From the NCBI RefSeq assembly GCF_015690355.1, contig NZ_JADPRT010000021.1, positions 87,963 through 151,962 of the forward strand: a stretch of 64,000 bases of DNA, given 5' to 3'. How positions within the stretch are numbered: the stretch's first letter is position 1; each line of letters begins with the position of its first letter. The position numbers were made by a program, and so were the translations under genes. This document shows positions 16,195 to 24,906 of the stretch, one piece after another. This DNA comes from Streptacidiphilus fuscans (GTDB lineage: Bacteria > Actinomycetota > Actinomycetes > Streptomycetales > Streptomycetaceae). The notes below the pieces were generated by a model that saw only the letters and a program-made list of their open reading frames with translations, was not told the DNA's origin and did not search any database.

Positions 16195-17495
16195 AAATCC
16201 TCGTCGTACATCAGGTCCCCTACCGGAAGATCGACTACCGGCTCGGCATCGACCACGCCGAGCACGAGGTCACCTACATCGGCCACCCGCACCGCATGGC
16301 CGACCTCCCCGCCGACCTGCCCGCGCGGCGGATCGAGCTCGACGCGGACGAGGATCTCGTTGAGGGCGTCACCCGGCGCACCTCGCGGGCCGACGGCTAC
16401 CAGAAGGTCCTCTCGCTCTCCGAGTTCGGCATCCTGCAGGCCTGGCAGATCCGGCAGCACCTCGGGCTCGACGGCCCCTCGCTGGGACAGCTGGAGCGGG
16501 TCCGCGACAAGGTCGCCATGAAGGAGGCGCTGGCCGAGTCCGGGATCCGCTACCCGCGGTTCGTGGCCGCGCCGCCGTCCTGCCGGCCGCTGCCTTGGTC
16601 CGGGCGGACCGTCGTCAAGCCCCGGCAGGGCGCGTCGAGCGAGGGGGTGACCATCCACGACACCGCCCGCGAGGCCCTGGTGGCCTACCACCGCCTGGAG
16701 AACCCGAAGGACTACCAGTTGGAGGAGTACATCGAGGGCGCGATCCTGCACGCCGACGGACTGGTCGGCGAGGGTCGGCTGCTGGAGCTGGTGGTCAGCC
16801 GGTACGTCAACCGTCCGGTCGACTTCGCCGAGGGCGAGCCGCTCGGCTCGTACCAACTGCCTCAGGACGAGCGGCACTTCGCCTTTGCCGCCCAGGTGGT
16901 CGAGGCGCTGGAGATCGCCGAGGGCGCGATCCACCTGGAGATGTTCGAGACCGAGGAGGGCGAGCTGGTCTTCCTGGAGGTCGCCAACCGGATGGGCGGC
17001 GCCGGAGTCCTGCAGGCCCACCTGGGCCACACCGGCGTCCACCTTCCGGCGCACGAGATCGCCATCCGACTGGGCCTGCCCCGGCCCGAGCCGGTCCCCT
17101 CGACCGGCCGCTACCACGGCTGGCTCTGCTTCCCGGGGCACCACCTGGGCGCGGACGCGGAGCACCGCATCGAGATCCCGGAGCACCTGCGCACGCACCC
17201 GGCGGTGGACGTCCTGCACACCCTCGCCCCCGGGGCGCCGCTGCCGGACCACATCACCTACCAGGAGTGGCTGGTGCCGGTGTTCATCGAGGCCTCCTCG
17301 GCGGACTCCGCCGAGCTCGGCAGCTTCCTGACCGAGTGCGCCCGGGCCATCCGCGTCGGAACCGCGACGCCCGCTGCGCCGGTGACGCCGGCAGCACCCG
17401 TGACGCCTGCAACGCCCGCAGCGCCTGCGCTGCTCACGGCCACCATCCCCGCTCCCGCCCTCGCCCCCGACGTACCGGCCTTGTCCCGCGCCTGA
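16191..17495 (+). CDS. ATP-grasp domain ligase
   Basis: A 434-residue protein with an N-terminal pre-ATP-grasp Rossmann region (MKILVVHQVPYRKIDYRLG), the central ATP-grasp (TVVKPRQGASSEGVTI as the nucleotide loop; YQLEEYIEGAILHADGLV) and the metal-binding end HLEMFETEEGELVFLEVANRMGG. The family joins a carboxylate, via an acylphosphate, to an amine, so amide or peptide bond formation is expected. The last 50 residues are a Pro/Ala/Thr repeat (TPAAPVTPAAPVTPATPAAPA) that looks disordered. ATG 16191 overlaps the KASIII stop. It may couple the aminoketone or another amine to a carboxylic acid in this pathway (inference). Confidence 0.9.
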   Translation: MKILVVHQVPYRKIDYRLGIDHAEHEVTYIGHPHRMADLPADLPARRIELDADEDLVEGVTRRTSRADGYQKVLSLSEFGILQAWQIRQHLGLDGPSLGQLERVRDKVAMKEALAESGIRYPRFVAAPPSCRPLPWSGRTVVKPRQGASSEGVTIHDTAREALVAYHRLENPKDYQLEEYIEGAILHADGLVGEGRLLELVVSRYVNRPVDFAEGEPLGSYQLPQDERHFAFAAQVVEALEIAEGAIHLEMFETEEGELVFLEVANRMGGAGVLQAHLGHTGVHLPAHEIAIRLGLPRPEPVPSTGRYHGWLCFPGHHLGADAEHRIEIPEHLRTHPAVDVLHTLAPGAPLPDHITYQEWLVPVFIEASSADSAELGSFLTECARAIRVGTATPAAPVTPAAPVTPATPAAPALLTATIPAPALAPDVPALSRA

Positions 17496-17522
17496 GTTCG
17501 CGGTCCAGCCAGGAGACCAACG

Positions 17523-19511
17523 ATGCGATACTTCCCGACCGACCTGCTCCTCGCGGTGGAGCACGCCGAGTGCGACCTCGCCGCCGTACCCGACTCGGCG
17601 CTCGCCCGACTGCTCGACGGGGCAGGGCTGACCGGCCTGTCCCGGTTCTTCGACAGCGTGCAACTCGGTGCAGGACTGGACGAGTTGTTCGGCGGTCTCA
17701 GCCAGTACCCCTGGCAGAGCGTGGTCGACGGCAACGACGTCTACGAGCTCACGCCGGTGGGCACCGTGGTGCTGGACGACCACCGTGCCGGCAACACCCT
17801 GCGCGGCCTGCTGCTCGGCTGGGCGACCGGCAACAAGGTGGTCATCCGGACCGAACGAGCCGACTTCTGGCGTGAGTTGGTGGCGCTGCTGCGCCGCGCC
17901 GAGGTGCCGCTGCCCGAGGCCGAGATCCTCGGCCCGCAGGCGGACGTCGCCGGATCGCCGGTCCGGGTCCCCGACCTGCTGCCGGTCCTTCCCGGCAACG
18001 CGACGCTGCCGGGCTGGTTCGACGCCGAGCTGTACGCGACCGACGAGACGGCCGCGACCGTAGAGCCCGCCGGTGCGACCGTGCTGCGCACCCGGCTGAC
18101 CGGCGAACTCGCTGGAGCCGCCGAATCCGCCGTGCAGGACGACCCGCTGGCCGCGACCGTCCTGATCGGGGACTGCCGCGCCGAGTGGACCCACGGGCTC
18201 AGCCACCGTGTGTACTGGCGTGGGACCACCCTCTCGGCCGCCCGCGGCATGGACGCCGAGGAGCAGCAGCCGCGGCTGGACGCGAAGCTCCGCTACCTGG
18301 TCCAGCAGGCGCGGCACACGCCCTACTACCGCGATCTGCCCCGGGTCGGCGGCCTGTCCGAGCTGGGCTCCCTGCCGATCCTGGACAAGGCGGCCCTGGA
18401 CGCGCACTCGCTGCCGACCAGCCGTGACCTGTCCAGCCCCGGCCCGCGCACCGGCGAGGTGCTGCGCAGCGGCGCGAGCAGCGGAGCCCCGCGCTACATC
18501 GCGTACTCCCGCACCGACTGGGAGAACATGATCCGCGAAGCGGCCCCGCTGTTCTACGCGATGGGCCTGGCGCCCGGCGACCGTCTGATCAACACGCTGT
18601 ACGGCGGCGGTCTGTACGGCGGTCTGAGCACCACGCTGTGCGAGCTCTCCCGGATGCCGCTGGAGTGCTACTCGACCGCTCAGAACGTCTCCGTGGACGA
18701 CATTCTGATGCTCTGTCAGTCCTTCTCGGCCAACGCGCTGCTCGGCCTGCCGGTGCTGATCATGCCGCTGCTGCGCGAGGCCAAGGCGCGCCGGCCCCAG
18801 CTGCGGATCCAGAAGGTCCTCTACGGCGGCACGGCGATGTCGGAGTCCGACAAGAGCTGGCTGCGCGAGCAGCTCGGCACCGAGGTCATCACCAGCGTCC
18901 TGGCGGCCAACGACGGCGCACAGCTGGGCTACCAGTGCGATGCGCTCGGCGGCACCCTGCACCACGTCAACCCCGACTACAACCTGATCGAGGTGGTGGA
19001 CGAGAACGGCGCCCCGGTGGCGCCCGGCGAGTGCGGCGAGCTGCTGATCACCACCTTGCAGAAGTTCGAGGGGCCGCTGATCCGCTACCGGATCGGCGAC
19101 CTGGGCCGGATCGTCGAGCAGGACTGCGCGTGCGGCGTCTCCGGCCAGGTGCTGGAGTACCTCGGCCGGGCCGACGGTCTGATCAAGGTCAAGGGCGCCA
19201 CGGTGACCCACACCGAGGTGGTCGAGTCCCTCGCCCGGTACCAGCCGTCCCAGGTGCAGCTGGTGGTCGAGTCGAACGAAGGCCGGGAGAGCATCGCGAT
19301 CCGGATCGAGTCCTCGCAGCCGCTGGACGTCCGGGAGGTGCGCGAGCACCTGATGAGTGAGATCAAGACGCTGGACAGCGACCACCGCTTCGACGGCTCG
19401 CTGGACGTCTTCGAGTTCACGGTCGAGCACTGCCCGGAGGGCGGGATCGAGCGGAACGCCGTTAGCGGCAAGATCAAGACCGTCATCGACCGCCGGCTGG
19501 TGACGGCATGA
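17523..19511 (+). CDS. LuxC-like / LuxE-PaaK-like adenylating fusion protein
   Basis: A 662-residue two-part protein. Residues about 75-135 (LTPVGTVVLDDHRAGNTLRGLLLGWATGNKVVIRT) resemble the start of the LuxC acyl-reductase/aldehyde dehydrogenase fold, but only about 240 residues precede the second part, so the LuxC half with its catalytic Cys domain seems incomplete. Residues about 250-662 form a full LuxE/phenylacetate-CoA ligase-type adenylation domain: SGASSGAP loop (316-323), YGGTAMSESDK, IRYRIGDLGRI, a Cys pair DCACG and RADGLIKVKGATV. LuxE activates a fatty acid as acyl-AMP. Here it probably activates a carboxylic acid for transfer. It starts 27 bp after the ATP-grasp gene and overlaps the protease gene. 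Confidence 0.82.
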   Translation: MRYFPTDLLLAVEHAECDLAAVPDSALARLLDGAGLTGLSRFFDSVQLGAGLDELFGGLSQYPWQSVVDGNDVYELTPVGTVVLDDHRAGNTLRGLLLGWATGNKVVIRTERADFWRELVALLRRAEVPLPEAEILGPQADVAGSPVRVPDLLPVLPGNATLPGWFDAELYATDETAATVEPAGATVLRTRLTGELAGAAESAVQDDPLAATVLIGDCRAEWTHGLSHRVYWRGTTLSAARGMDAEEQQPRLDAKLRYLVQQARHTPYYRDLPRVGGLSELGSLPILDKAALDAHSLPTSRDLSSPGPRTGEVLRSGASSGAPRYIAYSRTDWENMIREAAPLFYAMGLAPGDRLINTLYGGGLYGGLSTTLCELSRMPLECYSTAQNVSVDDILMLCQSFSANALLGLPVLIMPLLREAKARRPQLRIQKVLYGGTAMSESDKSWLREQLGTEVITSVLAANDGAQLGYQCDALGGTLHHVNPDYNLIEVVDENGAPVAPGECGELLITTLQKFEGPLIRYRIGDLGRIVEQDCACGVSGQVLEYLGRADGLIKVKGATVTHTEVVESLARYQPSQVQLVVESNEGRESIAIRIESSQPLDVREVREHLMSEIKTLDSDHRFDGSLDVFEFTVEHCPEGGIERNAVSGKIKTVIDRRLVTA

Positions 19512-22500
19512 GCGGCGGCATCGACGGCGGCGGGCGTCCCTATCTCCGCCATCCGCACCTCGCGCGGAACCTGCTCACCTTCGTCGCCGACGACGACGTC
19601 TGGCTGGCCGACCTGGACGCGGCGGCGACCGGCCGCGCCCAGGCCCGACGGCTCACCTCGGACCGGGTGCCGGTCCAGCACCCCCGGTTGAGTCCGGACG
19701 CCCGCCGGGTGGCCTGGACCTCGACCCGCGACAGCGGCGGGGGCGCAGGGCAGACGGCCCGCCGTGAGGCGTACGCCGCGTCGGTGGACGGCGGTGCGGT
19801 CACCCGGCTGACGTACTGGGGCGACACCCTGACCGCGGTCCGCGGCTGGCTGTCGGCCTCCGAGGTCCTGGTGCTCGGCCGCCCGAGTCAGCACCCGACG
19901 ATGCGGACCTGGGCGTACGCCGTACCGCTGGACGCCCCTGCCCGGCGGCTTCCGTACGGCCCCGCCGGGGACCTCGCCCTCGCCGCCGACGGCGCGGCAC
20001 TGGTCGGCACCCCGCTGTACCGGGAGCCGGCCTGGTGGAAGCGGTACCGCGGCGGGATGGGCGGCCGGATCTGGCAGGCACCGCAGGGCCGGGTGTCGCA
20101 GAGTCAGGCTCCGCAGGGTCAGGCACCCGAGAGTCAGGCTCAGCAGGGCGGGGAGTTCGCCGAGTTCCTCGCCGAGGTGGGTCCGCACCTGGTCAACCCG
20201 ATGTGGGTGGGCGATCGCGTCGCCTTCCTCTCCGACCACGAAGGCGTGGGCGCCCTCTACTCGACCTCCCGCGACGGCTCCGACCTGCGCCGCCACACGG
20301 ACCACGGCGGGCACTACGCCAGGCACGCCACCACCGACGGAACCCGGGTCGTCTACCAGTGCGCGGGCGAGCTCTGGCTGCTCGAATCCCTCGGATCGCC
20401 GGAGTCCGTGCCGGTGCGGTTGGACGTGGTGCTGGACGGCACCCCGTCGGGACGCGAGCCGCGCACGGTCACCGCACAGGACGCGCTGGAGGGCTTCTCC
20501 CTGGACGCCACCGGCGGGACGGTCATCGCGACGGTCCGCGGCAGCGTCCAGCGCGTTCCGGTCGGCGACGCCCCAGCTCACGAGCTGCTGGCGGCCCCAG
20601 GGGTCCGCGGCCGGCTGGCGGTCGAGCTCCCGGACGCGACGGCGGTCCTCTGCGTCACCGACGCGGGCGGCGAGGACGGGCTGGAGCTGCTGCCGGTGTT
20701 CGGTGCGGCGCCCGTCGGGCAGCTGAACACGCAGCCGCAGCCGCAGCCGCAGCCGCAGCCGCAGCAGCCGCGACGGCTGGCGGTCGGGGAGCTCGGCCGG
20801 GTCCAGGAGCTGACGGTCGCCCCGGACGGGCGGCACTGCGCCGTGGCCGCCGACGACGGCCGGGTGCTGCTGGTGGAGTTCGGATCCGGAACCGTGACCG
20901 AGCTCGCGTCCACCGCCAACGGCGCGCCCGCCGGGCTGGTCTTCTCCCCGGACTCGGCCCTGCTGGCCTGGTCGCAACTCTGGTCCCCGTCCGACGGCTC
21001 CACGCCCGCGAACGGATCGTCCGTCCGGCTGGCTCGCGTGGGCGACCGTCGGATCTTCGAGGTCACCGGCGACCGCTTCAACGACACCTGCCCCGCGTTC
21101 ACCCAGGACGGCCTCCACCTCGCCTTCCTGTCCAACCGCACCTTCGACCCCCACTACGACGCGCAGCAGTTCGACATGGCATTCCTGCCGACGGTGCGGC
21201 CCTACCTGGCGACGCTCTCCGCCGACACCCTGTCACCGTTCGGCCCCGGGCCCGCCGAAGGCACGGTCACGGCTCCTGCCCTTGACCCTGCCATGGACCT
21301 GGAGCTCGACCTGGAGGGAATGGCCGACCGCGTGGTGGCCTTCCCGGTGGCCGCCGGCGACCTCGCCCAACTGCGCGCCGTGCGCGGCGGCGTGGTCTGG
21401 ACGGAGACGACGGGCGGCGCGGGCAACCTCGGCGAGTCGACGGCGGGCTCGGGAACGCCAGGACGGCGTACCGCGCTGGCCCGTTTCGATCTCTCCTGGG
21501 GCGTCGCGACCGTGGTGCACGAGGATGTCGACGCCTACGCGGTCTCGGCCGACGGCAGCCGGATCGCCGTCCGGTCGGGCCCGAGCCTGGCCATGCTGGA
21601 CCTGACCGGCCAGGCGCAGGCCGAGGTGCCGCTCGACCAGGTGCGGGTGACCTGCGACCCGGTCGCCGAGTGGCGCCAGATGTACGACGAGGCCTCGCGC
21701 CTGATGCGCGACAACTTCTGGAGCGCCGACCTGTGCGGGGTGGACTGGGCGGCGGAGCGTGAGCGATACCGGCCGCTGCTGGACCGGCTCGGCTCGTACG
21801 ACGACTTCGTGGACCTGCTGTGGGAGCTGCACGGCGCACTCGGTGCCTCGCACGCCTACGTACTTCCCAGACCGGAGGTCGCCCCGACAGCCCCGGTGGC
21901 CCTGTCAGCCCCGTCAGCCCCGACGCGCCACGTCGGGGCTCCGGCCTTCCTGGGCGCCGACCTGTCCGCGCACGGGGACGGCACCTGGCGGATCGACCGG
22001 CTGCTGCCCGGCGAGTCCTCCGTCGCCGCCGCGCGCTCCCCGCTGCTGGCACCGGGTCTGCGGGTGCAGCCGGGCGAGCGGATCGCGGAGGTCGACGGCC
22101 GCCCGGTCGACCCGCACCGGGGGCCTGCTCCGCAGCTGCTCGGGAAGGCCGACCAACCGGTCGAACTGACGCTCCGTGGCGCGAACGGGGACCGGCGGAT
22201 CGTCGTGCTCCCGACCGGCAGTGAGGCCGTCCTGCGCTACCACGACCTGATCCGCACGCGTCGCGCCGAGGTGCGCAGGCTGTCCGGCGGCCGGTTGGGA
22301 TACCTGCACATACCGGACATGATGTCCCGAGGCTGGGCCGAGTTCCATCGCGACCTGCGCGCGGAACTCGCCTGCGAGGGACTGGTCGTGGACTTCCGGG
22401 AGAACAGCGGCGGACATATCTCGCCGCTGGTCGTCGAGCGGCTGACCCGCCGCGTCATCGGCTGGGACGTCTCCCGCAGGGGGACGCCGGCCAGCTATCC

Positions 22501-22927
22501 CTCGGGTTCACCGCTCGGGCCGGTGGTCGTGCTCGCCGACGAACAGACCGGCTCCGACGGCGAGATGGCCGTCCACGCGCTCCAGGCCGCTCACGGCCTC
22601 ACCGTCGTCGGCGTGCGCACCTGGGGCGGGGTGTACGGGATGGACGATCCGATCACCCTGGTGGACGGGACGCGGGTGACCCATCCGAAGCACGCCTTCT
22701 GGTTCGAGGGCCCCGGCTTCGCGCTGGAGGGCGACGGCGTAACGCCGGACCTGGAGGTCGGCATCACCCCGCAGGACTGGGCGGCCGGAAGGGACCCCCA
22801 GCTCGAAGCCGCAGTGGGAAGGGCCCTGGCCGACCTGAAGGACGGTCGTTCCGCGAGCCCGTCCGCGCCGACGGGCCGTGCCGACGAAGGGGGAACCGGG
22901 CGGGATCGAAACGGGAGCGCCCGATGA
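19508..22927 (+). CDS. Tricorn-like protease (S41 family peptidase with propeller domains)
   Basis: A 1139-residue cytosolic protease homologous to tricorn. The N-terminal half has WD/propeller-type repeats (LSPDARRVAWTSTRDSGG; VFSPDSALLAWSQL; FTQDGLHLAFLSNRTFDP). The C-terminal half has the helical C1 domain (LMRDNFWSADLCGVDW), His in LGASHAYVLPRPE, a PDZ-like stretch and the catalytic Ser in LADEQTGSDGEMAVHAL, after VDFRENSGGHISPLVVERL. Two low-complexity insertions occur: Gln/Ser-rich near 20080-20150 and a QP dipeptide repeat encoded at about 20733-20768. Tricorn cuts peptides from the proteasome. Its ATGA overlap with the previous gene ties it to the biosynthetic operon: a maturation protease, self-resistance factor, or resistant target copy are possible. 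Confidence 0.9.
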   Translation: MSGGIDGGGRPYLRHPHLARNLLTFVADDDVWLADLDAAATGRAQARRLTSDRVPVQHPRLSPDARRVAWTSTRDSGGGAGQTARREAYAASVDGGAVTRLTYWGDTLTAVRGWLSASEVLVLGRPSQHPTMRTWAYAVPLDAPARRLPYGPAGDLALAADGAALVGTPLYREPAWWKRYRGGMGGRIWQAPQGRVSQSQAPQGQAPESQAQQGGEFAEFLAEVGPHLVNPMWVGDRVAFLSDHEGVGALYSTSRDGSDLRRHTDHGGHYARHATTDGTRVVYQCAGELWLLESLGSPESVPVRLDVVLDGTPSGREPRTVTAQDALEGFSLDATGGTVIATVRGSVQRVPVGDAPAHELLAAPGVRGRLAVELPDATAVLCVTDAGGEDGLELLPVFGAAPVGQLNTQPQPQPQPQPQQPRRLAVGELGRVQELTVAPDGRHCAVAADDGRVLLVEFGSGTVTELASTANGAPAGLVFSPDSALLAWSQLWSPSDGSTPANGSSVRLARVGDRRIFEVTGDRFNDTCPAFTQDGLHLAFLSNRTFDPHYDAQQFDMAFLPTVRPYLATLSADTLSPFGPGPAEGTVTAPALDPAMDLELDLEGMADRVVAFPVAAGDLAQLRAVRGGVVWTETTGGAGNLGESTAGSGTPGRRTALARFDLSWGVATVVHEDVDAYAVSADGSRIAVRSGPSLAMLDLTGQAQAEVPLDQVRVTCDPVAEWRQMYDEASRLMRDNFWSADLCGVDWAAERERYRPLLDRLGSYDDFVDLLWELHGALGASHAYVLPRPEVAPTAPVALSAPSAPTRHVGAPAFLGADLSAHGDGTWRIDRLLPGESSVAAARSPLLAPGLRVQPGERIAEVDGRPVDPHRGPAPQLLGKADQPVELTLRGANGDRRIVVLPTGSEAVLRYHDLIRTRRAEVRRLSGGRLGYLHIPDMMSRGWAEFHRDLRAELACEGLVVDFRENSGGHISPLVVERLTRRVIGWDVSRRGTPASYPSGSPLGPVVVLADEQTGSDGEMAVHALQAAHGLTVVGVRTWGGVYGMDDPITLVDGTRVTHPKHAFWFEGPGFALEGDGVTPDLEVGITPQDWAAGRDPQLEAAVGRALADLKDGRSASPSAPTGRADEGGTGRDRNGSAR

Positions 22928-22985
22928 GAGCTTGCTCCCGAAAGAACACAGACGAGCCGACAGACGCCCCGGAAGGTCCGCAGAC

Positions 22986-24329
22986 ATGACGATCGAAGCA
23001 GTCGAGCAGGCGCAGCAGGAACAGGTGCAGGAACCCGTACGGGAGGAACCCGTCCAGGCGCAGGAACCCGTACAGGAGCAGGCGCACGAGACTCCCGGGG
23101 CGGTAAGCCTCTGGCGCCACCGGGACTTCATGCTGCTGTGGGGCGGGCAGACGATCAGCGACATCGGCTCCAGCGTCACGCAGTTGACGCTGCCGCTCGT
23201 CGCCGTCCTGGTGCTGCACGCGACGACCTTCCAGGTCGGCCTGCTCACCGCGGCCTCCACACTGGCCTTCCTCCTGGTCGCGCTGCCGGCCGGCCCGATC
23301 GTCGACCGGGCGGCGAAGCACCGCCTGATGATGTGGTGCGACCTGGGCCGCATGGTGCTGACGGCCTCGATCCCGATCGGCGCCGCCACCGGGCTGCTGA
23401 CCCTGGGGCAGCTCTACGTCGTGGCCCTGGCCACCGGCGTGCTGAGCGTCTTCTTCGCCATCGCCTATCAGAGCTACCTGCCGGTTCTGGTCGGCAAGAA
23501 CGAACTGGTGGACGCCAACGGCAAGTTGGGCACGACGCAGTCCTTCGCCCAGCTGGTCGGTCCCAGCCTGGGCGGCCTGCTGGTCTCCCTGGTCGGCGCG
23601 GCGCGGGCCATCGTCACCGACGCCGGCTCGTTCGCGATCTCCGCGCTGAGCCTGTTCCTGATCCGTACCCCCGAGGAGAAGCCGACCCCGGTCACCGGCG
23701 AGAAGCGCAACCTGCGGGCGGAGATCATCGAGGGCCTGCGCTTCGTCGTGGGGCACCCCATCCTGCGCAAGGTGGTCGCCTCCACCGCCGTCTCCAACTT
23801 CTTCGGCTCCATCACCATGGCGCTGCAGATGGTCTTCCTGGTGCGTGTCCTGCACGCCGCGCCGTGGGTCATCGGCCTGGTCATGGCGGGCTCGGCGGTC
23901 GGCGGCCTGATCGGCGGTCTGGTCGCCAACCGCCTCGGCAAGGCGATCGGAACGGCCCGACTGATCTGGGTCCCCGCGCTGCTCTTCGGCTGGACCGGTC
24001 TGCTCATCCCGCTGGCCCAGCCCGGCTGGTCCACCATCCTGGTCGCGGTCGGGTTCACGCTGCTGATGGTCATCGGGGTGCTCTACAACACCTCGCAGGT
24101 CTCCTACCGGCAGACCATCTGCCCGCCGGCCCTGCTCGGCCGGATGAACGCCTCGGTGCGCTGGATCATGTGGGGCACCATGCCCCTGGGCGCCGCGCTC
24201 GGCGGCGTGCTCGGCACCTACTTCGGCGTCCGGCCGGTGATGACGGTCGCCGCCCTCGGCGACTGGGCGGCCGTGCTGTTCGTGGTCTTCTCCCCGCTGC
24301 GCAAGCTCCGGGACGTGCCCGAGGCGTGA
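22986..24329 (+). CDS. MFS transporter (EntS-like, MFS_3)
   Basis: A 447-residue major facilitator with about 12 membrane segments. The first follows WRHRDFMLLWGGQTISDIGSSVTQLTLPLVAV, typical of the MFS_3/EntS drug and siderophore exporters, and motif A-like PIVDRAAKHRLMMWCDLGR lies in the first cytoplasmic loop. Unusually, about 35 residues of Gln/Glu/Pro/Val repeat (EQAQQEQVQEPVREEPVQAQ, then EPVQEQ) precede the first segment. ATG 22986 is chosen for a GGAAGG site; it is 58 bp after the protease gene and last in the operon, followed by a strong hairpin. It most likely exports the pathway product and may confer self-resistance. Confidence 0.92.
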   Translation: MTIEAVEQAQQEQVQEPVREEPVQAQEPVQEQAHETPGAVSLWRHRDFMLLWGGQTISDIGSSVTQLTLPLVAVLVLHATTFQVGLLTAASTLAFLLVALPAGPIVDRAAKHRLMMWCDLGRMVLTASIPIGAATGLLTLGQLYVVALATGVLSVFFAIAYQSYLPVLVGKNELVDANGKLGTTQSFAQLVGPSLGGLLVSLVGAARAIVTDAGSFAISALSLFLIRTPEEKPTPVTGEKRNLRAEIIEGLRFVVGHPILRKVVASTAVSNFFGSITMALQMVFLVRVLHAAPWVIGLVMAGSAVGGLIGGLVANRLGKAIGTARLIWVPALLFGWTGLLIPLAQPGWSTILVAVGFTLLMVIGVLYNTSQVSYRQTICPPALLGRMNASVRWIMWGTMPLGAALGGVLGTYFGVRPVMTVAALGDWAAVLFVVFSPLRKLRDVPEA

Positions 24330-24349
24330 CTCTCCCGGTGGTCCACGAC

Positions 24350-24387
24350 GGGCCGGCGTCTGCACACCGTCATGCAGACGCCGGCCC
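24350..24387. terminator. Strong hairpin ending the biosynthetic operon
   Basis: Perfect 15-bp stem: GGGCCGGCGTCTGCA (24350-24364), 8-nt loop, TGCAGACGCCGGCCC (24373-24387), followed by TTC. It lies 20 bp after the MFS stop and also 49 bp beyond the 3' end of the convergent CoA-binding protein gene, so it can serve both strands. Confidence 0.85.
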
Positions 24388-24436
24388 TTCGTGCATGCGC
24401 GGACCCGACGTGCGGACGCTGTCGTCCGGCCGCCGG

Positions 24437-24847
24437 TCAGTCGTGCAGACGCGGGATCTCGATGGCGGGGCACCGGTCCATCACCATCTCCAACCCGGCC
24501 GCGCGCGTGCGCTCGTAGGCGTCCTCGTCGACGACGCCGAGCTGGAACCAGACGGCCTTCGCGCCGACGGCAGCGGCCTCGTCGGCGACGGCCCCGGCAA
24601 GCGCGGAGTTCACGAAGACGTCGACGACGTCGACCGGGAACGGGATCTCCGCGAGGCTCGCGTAGCCCTGCTCGCCGTGCACGGTCTCGGCCTTGGGGTG
24701 CACCGGCACGACGCGCTTGCCGAACCGCTGCAGCACCTGGGCCACGCCGTACGCGGCCCGGTTCCGGTTGTTCGACAGCCCGACCACGGCCCAGGTGTCC
24801 CCGGACTCGGTCAGGATCCTGCGCACCGTCTCCGCGTCGCCGTCCAT
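24437..24847 (-). CDS. CoA-binding protein (YccU family)
   Basis: A single CoA_binding_2 Rossmann domain of 136 residues: TWAVVGLSNNRNRAAYGVAQVLQRFGKRVVPVHPKAETVHGEQGYASLAEI, then VDVVDVFVNSALAGAVADEAAAVGAKAVWFQLGVVDEDAYERTRAAGLEMVMDRCPAIE. The final DRCP motif is strongly conserved in the family and fits a short stand-alone CoA-binding protein. Its cellular role is not established. It converges on the biosynthetic operon across the shared hairpin, and marks the return to core-genome genes. Downstream context gives no functional clue. Confidence 0.9.
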   Translation of the reverse strand: MDGDAETVRRILTESGDTWAVVGLSNNRNRAAYGVAQVLQRFGKRVVPVHPKAETVHGEQGYASLAEIPFPVDVVDVFVNSALAGAVADEAAAVGAKAVWFQLGVVDEDAYERTRAAGLEMVMDRCPAIEIPRLHD

Positions 24848-24906
24848 GCCGTCGCACTCCTGTCGTCCGTGAGCCTTCCACCCACGTCAACCAGAAGCGG
24901 CGCGGG

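Noticed and set aside
16038..19430. Minus-strand open frame of 1130 codons
   Set aside because: It lies wholly antisense to the KASIII, ATP-grasp and LuxE-like genes, which have clear catalytic motifs. Its product is Val/Asp/Arg-rich with no recognisable domain, as expected for a GC-driven shadow frame.
13121..19511. Firm assignment as a C5N (2-amino-3-hydroxycyclopentenone) pathway
   Set aside because: An ALAS and an adenylating enzyme are present, but the ligase is LuxE/PaaK-like and fused, and no PKS or polyene partner is present. The C5N idea is kept only as one possibility.
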